Positions 23,601 through 36,400 of a DNA stretch of 64,000 bases are shown piece after piece; position 1 is the stretch's first letter; each line of letters starts with the position of its first letter. Source of the stretch: Sciurus carolinensis. Its lineage: Eukaryota > Chordata > Mammalia > Rodentia > Sciuridae. The stretch spans positions 130,690,594 through 130,754,593 of the forward strand of contig NC_062218.1 in NCBI RefSeq assembly GCF_902686445.1, given 5' to 3'. The notes beneath the pieces are model-generated. The model was not told where the DNA came from. It saw only the letters and a program-made list of their open reading frames with translations, and ran no database searches. Position numbers and translations under genes: made by a program.

Positions 23601-26600
23601 TTAAATATTTCTTCAACCTCTGGGTCTAGCAAAATATTTTCTAATGTAAACAACTACTCTGATTTTAATATGTAATGGTATCATACAGCTTTCCTGCAAA
23701 ATGCCATGCCTTTCCTTAACTTATATCACTTTATTGGTAAATAACTTAGCTTGCAATATGAACTGTATAAAACTTTTTATGAAAAAGAATCTGTAATTCA
23801 GATGTTTTCCCATTCACTCTCCTCAGACAGTTCTAAGGTTTCAACTAAACCTGACCAAAACTCTTTCTCTGGTTCCCCTTATTCTTATCCCTCTAAATGT
23901 AATTTCCTAAGGATGTATCCTTGATTTTTGCCTCTCTTCTTGGCAATCAGTCCCCTACCTTCAAGCATCCTTTCTACGTAGATGAATCCTAGTTTAATCT
24001 CTGGGCCCACTATTCTGATTCTTAGCAACAAATTTCCTGTAGCCCATTCATATCCACCAAGACAAGGCACCAGTACTTCACTCAAATCCAACCTTTAAAA
24101 TTACTGTATCTGTTAGTGATGCCACCAAAACATCCAGACAGAGGACACCTGGCTGGGTGTGGTGGTACACAACTATAATCCCAGCACTGCAGAAGCTGAG
24201 GTAGGAAGATAAGTTTGAGACTAGCCTGGGCAATTAAGGAAGATCTTGTCTCAAAATAAAATAAAAGGATTTGGGGATAGAGTTCAGTGGTAGAGTACTT
24301 GACTAGCATACAGGAGGCCCTGGGTTCAATCCAATAACCACGAATACAAAAAAAGAAAAAAAACTTTTGAAAACCTTAACCTCATCTTGCAACTCCACAT
24401 TTCATTAGTAAATAAGTTTTGACAGTTCATGTTCCATTTTTTCTTTATGTCTACAACATTTCCATTCCCACAGCCAGAATCTTCAATTAACTTTTCATAA
24501 AAGCTCAAATCAACTGTCAATACTTTCTCTTCTTCCTTTTGATTCATCTTCCTGTATTTAGCATGTTTGTATGCATTACTCCTCTGTTTAAAATCTTTGA
24601 ATAGTCAGCTGAATTTCAAATTGTTATTTAAATGAAAGTAATAATTCCAAAATCTTCAGCCCAACATTTAAGTGTTTTCTATAAAGTGAACCCAACCTGG
24701 CTTTCTAGGTTATTTTCCTCAATGTTTTCCTTCAGAGGACTGGGGATGCAGCTGGGTTGGTAGGGTGCTTGCCTAGCATGCACCAATCCCTAGTGCTGCC
24801 CCATCTCCCCCGAAATTTCTTCCCTTCGGATGCCCAATACCTACTAAATCTAATATTTCATTGCACATATCATGCCCAGAGAGCCAACTTCCTTCAAGGA
24901 CCACTACAAAAGGGCTGGAGTCGTGACTCAGTAGTAGAATGCTTGCCCGGCATGCATGAGGCACTGGGTTTGATTCTCAGCACTGCATATAAATAAATAA
25001 ATAAAATAAAAGTCCACTGACTACTAAAAAAATTTTTTTTAAAAAAAGGACCACTACAAAAGTCACATCTCAAAAAAAAAAAAAAAAAAAACAAAACGAA
25101 AGTCACATCTCTCCATTCATTCACCCTTTCATTCAACAAATACCTCTGGTGTGTCTATTCTGTATAGTAAGCATACTATGTCAAAGGGCTAGAAAAATGA
25201 GGTAAAAAGTCTATATCCTCAGGAAACTCCTCTTAATAACTGATAGCCATCATGACAAAGAGTGATCTCAACCTGACAAGAATGTGTTGGCACAGATTGA
25301 CTAGTCAGAAGACTCAAGTTCTTGCTTGATTCTGCACTCCATATTCATGCACAAACATGTTTTAAAACATTCTAGAATTTAGTTTCCTTTATGTATAACA
25401 TGAAGGGTTTAATATGGATTTTATATCCTTTAGAACTTGACAAACAAAAAGCAAACCAAAAAACTAAAGCTTGGATTTTTCAGAACTTTTAAAATTTACT
25501 CATTTATTAGGTATCGCACCCAGGGATGTTCTGCCACTGAGCCATCCCAGTCCTTTTTATTTTTTGAGACAGGGTTTTGCTAAGTTGCCTAGGTTAGCAC
25601 TGAACTTGCAATGCTCTTGCCTTACCCTCATGAGTCACTGGGATTACAGACATGCACCACCATGCCTGGCTATAATTGTTTATTTTTTAAAATTCACAAG
25701 TGATACGTAAATTTTATAATTAAATTTAGTAGGGCTGGGGATATGGCTCAGTTGGTAGAGTGCTTGCCTCGCAAGCACAGACCCTGAGTTCAAATCCCCA
25801 GCACCAACACCAAAAAAAAAATAAAAAAATAAAAAAATAAAAAAATAAATAAATAAATAAATATAGTGTTTGAATTAATATAAAAACTTTAATACTAAAA
25901 TTAAAAAGCTATTAATAGCTCTACAACTCCATTAAGAGTGAATGACTTCCATAGCTCTGACAGTCTGGATTTTATTTCCTGACCATTCTAGGCCTCTTTC
26001 CACTTTGGCAATGACATTCTTTCTGGCTTGCCTTACTTTCCAATTTCGTACATTACAGTCCATAAAGGACTGGCATGTCTAGGGTTCCTCCCTCTCTGAC
26101 TGTGTATTCCCTTTAAGAATTAGACTACAGTTGGGTGCAGTGGCTCATGCCTATAATCCCTGTAATTCAGGAGGCTGAGGCAGGAAAACCACAAGTTTGA
26201 AGTCAGCCTGGGCAACTCAGTGAGACCTTGTCTCAAAAATAAAATAAAAAGGGTTAGGTATATAATTCAGAGGCACTGCACTCCTGGGTTCAATCCCTAG
26301 TGCAACAACAACAACAAAAAGGAATGAAACTCTAATCTTACCTTCTCACAAGAGTATGAAGGACCACTCCCTACCTTAAATACCAAAATTGTTTTCTATC
26401 CTCTATTATAATTATTTACATCCATGCCTTCTCAGAGGATGTAGGTTCCTTGAAAGTAGTGTCTATGATTCACTTATGTTATTACCTAGCACACGGTAAG
26501 GGCTTAAATAATTATAGAAAAAGTTAGTGGAAATTAAAAATATTTTTTGTGTATGTTTCAGTAATAGTGATAAACTGAATTCCTCTAGATATTTACGAGT

Positions 26601-27372
26601 TTGGGGTCTTTTTTTGTTTTGTTTTCATTTTTTTGAGGTCCTGGGGATTGATTCAAGGGCCTCATGAATGTAGGCAAGGGTTCTACCACTGAACTACCCT
26701 CCCAGTCCCAGAGGGATTTTGAAACACCAAATGTTCTCATTAGATGCCAGGCTGGTTGTTAAAAATACAAAACTGTAGAATCTTCCTAGTTAGGAAATAG
26801 TGTTTTTTTTTCTTTTTAAGTTCCTCAGCTGAACTTTAAAAAAATTCCTCAACTGATTCTAATTACAGTCAGAATGGGAAGTCAATGGCTATTAATGTGC
26901 AATTCTAAGTATGAGCAAAGTTATTTGTTTGTTTTTGAGGTACCATGGGTGAACTCAGGGCCTTGAGTTCAGCAAATACTCTACCCCTGAGATACACCCC
27001 AGTCCTGGAACAGAGATTTTTAAGTCTCTAATAAAAGACTTAAAATAAAAAATTTAAAAAGGTTTGTCAATAAGTAGGAGAAAATAAAGTAACTGCACAT
27101 CTTCAATATACTGAAATAACCTAATCTGCAAGCAAAACCATTTTGTAAATAGTGAGGCAGGTATGCAGGAAGTCAAACTGGACAAGCCTGCTTTCAGATA
27201 CTACTAATCATGAAACCATGGACTAGGAATAAGACTAGACACACCTAAGACAGGATTATTCATTCATACAACAAGATATAGTTATTGACTCAGTATTTTA
27301 AATATCTAGGATACAGAAAAAGTCCCTCCTCTCACTAAATTTGTATCTTTGTAGGAGACTAACCAAAACAAT

Positions 27373-27418
<46 letters not shown>

Positions 27419-30400
27419 AAAGAAAATAATTTTTCATTTTGTTCCAAGAGTCCTTTAGATTGGGTGCTCAAGTAAAGCTTCCCCATGGACCACAGAAGTG
27501 AATGAAAGATAAAGGGTTAAACATGGGGCAATATGTGGGAAGATTACTCCAGGCAAAAGGACAAGAAATGTAAAAATTCTAAGACAAATAGATACTTTGC
27601 ATTTATCAAAATTCATGTTAACATCACAGCAGAGTGAATCTTGATGTATGCAAATTTAAAAAATCAGGTAGGATGCCAGGGGATCTCTGGATGGAACACA
27701 AACTGTGATGAAATAATCTTAATTGTATTACAAATAAATGAAACAACCTCACCAAAGGGGGTAGAGGAAAGGTGCTGACCTAAGTAACTTTGGAAATGAC
27801 TGAAATCTAAGACTAAAGGCAAAAGGAACCACAAATAAGCACTGTCCTCAGTTTGATAAGAATTTTCCATGGGAATCTGGATTAATCTGAAGTCAGTGAA
27901 TCTGCATTTGTACATTGGAACTGAACAATTAAGTAAATGTATGGTAGATGGTGGGAGCCAGGTTTATCACTGTTAAAGTGTGAGCTTATAGATAACCAAA
28001 GAGAGAAAGCTGGGATGATCTATGTGGTAATGGGAACATATGTACCAACTCATGTTGAACTATTCTTTTTTCTTTTTTGATAGTGGGAATTGAACCAGGG
28101 GCACTTTATCACTCATCTGTATCCCCAACTCTTTTAATTTTTATTTCAATACAAGGATTCACTAAGTTGCTGAGACTTACCTTGAACCTGAAATCTTTCT
28201 GCCTCAGCCTCCTGAATTGCTGGGATTACACATGTATCACCATACCTGGCTCATGTTTAGCTTAATATAGATGCACATGGTTCCATATAGAAAAATTCAG
28301 TTTAGTCTCTTTGCTGTCAGCTTAGAGGGCCTATGTACACAACAAAGGCCCAGATCTTATTTTCTTTCTTTTTTTTTTTTGGTGCTGGGGATTGAACCCA
28401 GGGCCTTGTGCATGCAACCAGATCTTATTTTCTAATACCATTCTTCAATAAAAGGAAACAGCGTTCCTTGCAGAAATGGATTGCAGCAAATATATAAGAT
28501 GAAGGTGGAGAAAATTACAGTACTGGGAATTAAGAAAGTACTCAAAAAGCAAAAGAAAAAAACTATAATGGCTATGTAAAGGGATACAGGAGTCAACTGA
28601 AAAAGATCCACAATGTCCAAAGCTGGAAAATTAGAGTAATAAAATAAAGTAGTAATTGATTATAAGTCAAAGTATAAAATAAACAGCTATAGTATAAATA
28701 CATGATTGAATAAATAAATGGGGGAGAAGAGACAAATATCCTGTACAGAAGAATTTCAAGTAATTTGGGTAGATACTTTACCTTCAAACTAAAGCAAAAC
28801 TTCCTAGTCTTTTCCAGCATGGACTATACATAGTGACTTTTTTCCAAAAACTGCAGTGTGGAAAAGGAGGTGGGGATGATTAACTTTTTAGTGGAGAAAT
28901 CTGGCAAGCACTATCTCACTTAGGTGAGTAACATCAACAGCAATAAATTTCATTGGATATCATGCACTCTAAATATAATGTAATAAAAAGTGTTTTACCT
29001 CTGTAGTCTTCCTCCCCAAATACTTAATTTTAGCCAAATCATGAGAAAAACACTGGACAAGTTTCAACTGGAGGATGTTCAACAAAACACCTGACCAGTA
29101 CTCCTGAAAACTATCAAGGTCATCACAATCAAAGAGTCTGAAAAACTCTCATACGCAGAGGAGCTTAAGACATGATTACTGAATATAATATGGTAACTTA
29201 GATGGGATCCTGAAACAAAAAAGGACATTAGGTAAAAACTAAACACAGTAGGCTGAAGTAGGAGGATATCAAGCTTGAGGCCAGCTTGGGAAATTCAGGG
29301 AGATCTTGTTTCAAAACAAAAAATAAGCCAGGCAATCTGGCACAGGCCTATAATCCTAGCGGCTCAGGAGGCTGAGGCAGGAGAGTTGCAAGTTTAAAGC
29401 CAGCCTCAGAGACTTATCGAGGCCCTAAGCAACTTTATGAGACCCTGCCTCAAAAATAAATAAATAAATAAATAAATAAATAAGGCAGGGGATGTGGTTC
29501 AATGGTTAAGCACTCCTGGGTTCAATACCTGCTACCAAAACATAAAATAAAATAAAAATAAAAAGGGTTGGGATGTGGTTCAATGGTTCAATGCCCCTGT
29601 GTTCAATTCCCAGTACAAAAAAAAAAGAGTAAGTAGGACTCGGGGTATAGTTCAGTGATAAAATGTTTGCCTAGCATGTATAAGGCTCTGGGTTCAATAT
29701 CTAGCAATGCAAAAGAGGGAAGGGAGGGAGGCAGGGTGGACAGGAAGGAAAGACAGACAATATAACTTGGAGAGGGAGGAAACCTATGAAGTTGAACAAG
29801 TTGGCAGATAAGGTCTAAGAAGTAGACAGTGGAGAGATCATTCCTCTAAGGGCAGGGTTCTCAATCTTGCCTGCACACCAGAAGCATTTGAGGGGATTTT
29901 TAAAAATACCCTATCAAAACAAAAGAAAAAGAAAAAAAAAATACCCTATAGACCCTAGGCAGTTTATTTACATTCTCTGAAGATTATCTAGCCTGGATAA
30001 ATTTTTTTCTGTAGGGGTGGGGAATTTCCAGGTAATTCTAATATGAAACTACCATTAAGAATCACTAAATCCAAAGCCATAATTCCAAATTCAGCGGAGT
30101 GGCATAATCATATGTACACTATATAAAAAGTTATTCTGGTTGCATATAAAAAATTAGTTACACAGGGCATGAAAAAGGGCAAAATACCATAAAAATATCT
30201 ATATAGTCACCAAAGGAAAATGGTGACTTAGAAAAGGACAACAAGCATGAAGAGGGAAAGAAGTAAACATATCTGGCATATATTGTAGAGGTACAGTCAA
30301 AGGATTAGATGACAGATTAAATATGTGAAGATGGAAAGAAATGTTTAGATGGACTCAGGCTTAAGCAAACATAACGATCATGTCATTTAATAAAGAATGG

Positions 30401-33400
30401 GGAAAACTGTTGAGATGATTTTACTCATCTTTGTTAGAAACACTTATTTATGGTAAAATAAAACTGTTTATAAAGAACAATAGGAAGCCTGGTAGGATGG
30501 CGTACACCTGTAATCCTAGTAACTCAGGAGGTTGATGCAGGAAGCCCAAGTTCAAGGACAGTCTGGGTAACTTAGTGAGACCTTGTCTCGATTTTTTTTT
30601 TTTTGGCGTGCTGGGGATTGAACCCAGGGCCTTCCTTGCAAGCACTCTCCTGACTGAGCTATCTATCTCCCCAGCCCAACCCTGTCTCAAAGTAAGAAAT
30701 AAAACGGGCTGAGGATGTGACTCAGTAGTAGAGCACCCCTGGGGTCTAACCCCAATAGCACATGAAAAATAAATAAGTAAATGAATTTAATTAAATAAAA
30801 AAGAATGGCAGAAAAAGTAGAAACAGACTGCCTAACAAATACATTCTTATTTATTTCATTGCATTAAACACATTATATGGAAACAGACTGCTGACCTCAA
30901 ATGCCAGCCAACACGATAGCTTCTAGTAAACAAGGACGTAGAACTCATTTGGCATTCACTATATCAAGACCACAGGGATGGGTTTTGCTACCTGGGTTTT
31001 CTCTCAGTTTTTTGTATTTTTAAACACTTAGTGTAATTTAGGTAAAGAAAAGCCAGGCATGGTGGCACATACCTGTAATCTTGGGAGCTGAAGCAGAAGG
31101 ATCACAAGTTCGAAACCAGCCTAGGCAACTTAGCAAGACCTTGTCCCCCAAAATAAAATAAAAAGGGCTGGGAATGTAGCTCAGTTGGTAGAGTGCCCTT
31201 AGGTTCCATCCCTAGTACTTCCATGCCCCCTCACACAAAGGTAAAGGAGTTTAAATACTAAGAAAGTGGTCCCAACCACTAATAATACAATAATTTAAAC
31301 GGTTTATATTTTAGTATATTTCCTTCTAGCTCCTCACATTCCAAGACAAGGATTTAGGATTTTAACTCAACCTCCTCTCCATATTCATTTTTTTTTTTAA
31401 TTGTAGGGGAAACTGGTTAATGGTACTTGCTTCTTTCTAGCAAGTATTATTATCTCTATCTGTGTATCTCTATCTATCTATAGTTCTGGGAATGGAAACC
31501 AAAGGTACTCTACCACTCAGCTATCTCCAATACTTTTTGAGACAAGGTCTTGCTGAGTTACCCAAACTGGCTCAAACTTGGGATCCTCCTGTCTCAGTCT
31601 CTCAAGTCACTGGGATTACAGGTGTGCACCTTAACACACAGCTATTTCTAAAGTTCCTGATACATAGTGCCAAATGCATGTGAAAGAACTATCCCAATTT
31701 ACACTGGGTTGGTTTCAATTTGAGTCAAAAGTTAAGTGTGTCTCTAACCAACATCCATTTCCATTTCAGTACCGAGAGTTTTGCAATGCCAGTCTTGTTC
31801 GGAAAGAAAGCCCACTACAGTTTTGGCAGGAGATAATTCCATTATCTTTGCTATCAATCCTGCCTCGGCAATAACAAAGTTTGGCTATTAGCATTTCTGG
31901 AAGAGAAGTAAAACAAAGAAGAGGGAAGGTTAGACTTAACCTCAGTCACAGGTTTCAAGCTCCTCCCAAAGTACTTTCTTTAGAATCCAATAGGGAATTC
32001 TCTTTTAAAAAGTAATTTTTGGGGGGTCCTGGGGATTAAACCCAGGGCTTTGCATATGCTAAGTATATATTCTACAACTGAGCTAAACCCTAGTCCTTCA
32101 AAAAAAATTTTCCCTTTGACAAAAAACTTATTTACCTTTATATCCCAAAACCTAGCATAATGCCTTGCAACAGGAAACGTTTGAGTAACTAAATGAATCC
32201 TCTCTCACCCAAATAATTTGTTTCTTTTCCTTTATCTAGTTTCTTTTTTGTTGTTGTTGTTGTTGTTATTGAATCCAGGAATGCTACATCCCCAGTTCTT
32301 TTTATTCCCCCACCACCACCAGAGATTGAACCCAGGGGCAGTAGACCACAGAACCACATCCCCAGCCATTTTTACTTTTTGTGATAGAGTTTCATTAAGT
32401 TGCTGAGGCTGGCTTTGAACTTGGCCTCCTGAGTCACTGAGATTATAGATATGTGCTACTGCACCTGGCTTACATCCCCAATTCTTCTATATTTTGAGAC
32501 AGTGTCTTGCTAAGGACAGCCTCAAACTTGAGATCTTCCTGCCTAAGCCTCCCAGGTTGCTGGGATTACAAGCATGTGCCACCACACCTGGCTACCTTTC
32601 TCTAGTTTCTTAATCATTGTTCTTATTATTATTACTACTTTATTCCTACTCTGTGTCAAGAACTATGTTAGCTACTTTCACTACATTTTCCTCAAACATC
32701 TATGAAAGAAATATTGTCATCTTGTCCATTACAAATTGAGAATAATGGGTCTTTTTAAAAAGAATAATGTATAAACATCCCACACCAATTTGGGTATAAA
32801 ATCAGTGCTCATTAAAGGTTGGCCAAATCTCCAAATTCTCCTACTGCTTTGCTCTTCAGAGTAGATGTGATGTACATTCAGATCTACTGATACCCAAGGT
32901 AACTTCAGATAGCACTGGACAAAATAGCTGTGATGGGAAATAAAGTTAACTTTGGAGCCTCTTTCTTCCTCTAATCTCTCAGGGGAAAGTGTCAAATGTC
33001 ACCAACTGCTATCACACATCTCCCACTTGGCAGGTCCATTTAAATGTCTGAGAAATATCTCTTGCTCCATCTTTTCCCTTTTTCCTATACCCTCAGAGAT
33101 AACTCTCCTTCCACGAACTGACCTCCTAAGGACTGGAAAGAATACTGCATTTAGACACAGCAATTTACACAAAAGTACAACTGATAATAGCATTATGGGG
33201 AGAAGGAAAGTATTTACCTTTGGGATAAAAATAAAAACAAAAACAAAAAACAAACCCTAATCCATCTCTAGTAAAATGCATAGGAGAAATTGGGAGAGGG
33301 GTCTGAACTATTCTATAACCCTAGCCTACTTATTCCATCTAGTCTTCGTCTAACTATCTTCTCTCTGGAGTCAAAAGATAAAAGGATATTAATCACCTGG

Positions 33401-36400
33401 CAACCAACTTTTGAAATACTGTGATCCCTGAGCTATCTCTTGCCAAAGTATGATTCAAGGATGGTATCACATTAGGTGGTATGTAGTATATTAACCAGAT
33501 TTTTTTTTTTTTTTTTTTTGGTACCAGGGATCAAATCCAGAGGTGCTTAACCACGTCTTTTTATTTTGAGACAGTATCTCGAAAAGTTGCTTAGAGCCCA
33601 CTAAGTTGCTGAGGCTGGCTTTGAACTTGCTATTCTCCTGCATCAGCCTCCCAAACTGCTGGGATTACAGGAGTGCGCCACCACACCCAATTTAACCAGA
33701 TGTCTTAATCAAGTGTTTTGACAGGGATTAGGTAACAAGGGCATAATAACTTCACTTTCCAAGTGTTTCTCTTTCCATATCTCAAGTGTTTATACAAAAA
33801 CAAACACTGAAGGGGGTTGGTGTGGAAACCTCAGTTGAGATCTAAGTTCTCCGAATTCCAATTGGCTTGCTAGGGCAAGCGTGTTGAGGATGCACATTTT
33901 AAGCTTTCTTTTCAGCTATTCCCAGAGAGAAATTTGGCAAAATTAGGAGATCTTTGTTTTCTCTTTCCTGCCACATAAACAATTTGGCTTTGCTGTATGC
34001 AACAGGCAGTATGCCTTCTCTGATAGTGGCAGGAGAAATGCATTTTTTTCTTCTTTTTATGTGGTACTAGGAATTGAACCCAAGAGTGCTTTAACACTGA
34101 GTTACATCCCCAGTCCTGTTCATATTTAATTTTGAGATGGGTCTTGCTAAGGTGCCCAGGCTGGCCTCAAAGTTTCAATCCTCCTGCCTCAGCCTCTTGA
34201 GTAGCTAGGATTATGGGTATGCACCACCATGCATGGCAGGAGAAATAGAATTCAAAGTCCATGCTGAAAGTAACCACAGCTAAGCCCTGATCTGTAACTA
34301 AAAAATATACTGGAGACTGTCCCCTGAGACACTTCCCCACTGAGCTAAATCCCTAGCCCTTTTTAATTTTCAATTTTGATACAAGGTCTTGCTAAATCGA
34401 CTAGGGCCTCACAAAGTTGCTGAGGATGGCCTCAAATTTGTGATTCTTCTGCCTCTGCCTCCCAAATTGCTGGGATTATAGATGTGAACCATGTGCCTGG
34501 CTGTAACTAAAATTCTTACATACAGATCTTTAGTATTCACATTGAATTACTGGTCTCCCAAATTAATTACCAGCAACTCCCACTATGTATTATTACATAG
34601 TAATAGGTGCTTACTATTGCTTTGAAAGCACTTATTACTATGTAATAAGCACTGTAAAGATCAAAGCCCTTATTTTCAGCACTGAGAAAGCCAAGAATTC
34701 AAAAGGCTATGAACCTTTTCTAAGAATACCTAGACAGTGATAAGTAGTGGAGCTGAGACTGAAATCTAGAAAAAAATCTAAAAAAAAATCTAAAAAAATC
34801 TAGAAAAATCTACCTCCAAAGTCTGAGTCCTCTCTTGTGCCATGATGCCTCCAATTATTATTTGATTAATTCATGTTTGAAAACAACAGATTTTCAATAA
34901 ATTCTCAATTCAGAAAATTTCAATTTCTTGTTTTTGTTTGTTTGTTTGTTTGTTTTGTGGGGGTGAGGGTGGGGGTAGAATACTGGTGTTTGAGCCCACA
35001 GTTTCACATATGCCAGGTAAGCACTCTACCACTGAGCTACATTTCCAGCAAAAAATTAAAATTTCTTTTATTTTCCCTACTTGTAGCTGAATAATAGCTC
35101 AAAGATGTACTCAAAGTTGTTCTCTTTTATGCCCAGAATCAACATATGTTGATATAGTTTTGTTCTATGGCCAAAGGGTCTGGGGGTCAAATAAGACTAG
35201 AAAATGTTGTTCAACAAATTCCCCTTCTGGAAATTGGTAATGTAATCTTTTAAAAGGTCCTGCTCTGTGAAAGAAAGAAAATTTAACCTCATACCTTTAC
35301 ACAGGGAAAGATCTTTTTAAGAACACTACTGACATCCCTCAATAAGTTTTCACTTAAAATCAACCTGGAACTCACTGGTTTAGTCCATCACTGGATGTCA
35401 TCCAAACGCCCTGTGTGAATCAAGATAACCATAACCACATAGTAGAGTCTTAAATATTTGATAACTCATTTGAACCAAATGACACTATACATGTGGAGAT
35501 GTTCTATGGGCAAATATATAAATCTACATTAAAAACTGCATAAGAAAAAGACAAAGACTGAACAAATAAAATGGGGGGGAAAAAACCTACATGAGGGTTG
35601 GGGGTGTGTCGCTCAGTGGGGGAGTGTTTTGCCTAATGTGGGAGGCCCTGGGTTCAATCCCCAGCACCTCGAAACAGAACAAAACGCACACACACACACA
35701 CACACACACCCCCCACATGAATGAATATTTCCAAAAAGAAATCCATAATATCCTTTATCTGAGCAACTAAGAATAGGTGGAAAATGTGGTTGACCTTTGT
35801 TGGAAAGGTGGAAGGACACCATCTTCAATAATCTTTCCTTCACAGCTGGGCAAGGTGACACATGCCTGTAATCCAGGTACTCAGGAGGCTGAGGCAGGAG
35901 GATCGAAGGTTTGAGGCTAGCCCAGGCAACTTAGCGAAACCCTGTCTTAAAATAAAAATAAGGGCTAGGGATGTAGCTCAGTGGTAGAGGATCCCTGGGT
36001 TCAATTCCCAAAGGAGAGAGAGAGAGAGAAAAAAAAAAAAAATCCTTCCCTCTATTTCTACATTAACTAGCTTGGTAACCCTAGGCATCTTGAGTTTACT
36101 TTCCTCATTTGCAAAATGTAAATGAAAAGTGCTTATTAAACCTTTGTGTTGTAAAAATGAAGTATACAGTCTCAACAGAGGTTAGCTATTATTAATAAGA
36201 CACATGAAGGACACATTAAAAAGACATTTGTTAGCAGAGTTCTGTGGTATACAACTGTAATACCAGCAACTCAGGAGGTTGAAGCAGGAGGATCAGCAAC
36301 TTAGTGAGGCACTAAGCAACTCAAGGAGATACTGTCTCAAAATAGAAATAATAAAAGCTTAGTAGTACTGAGCTTTTAAATCCCCAGTATCAAAGAGGGA

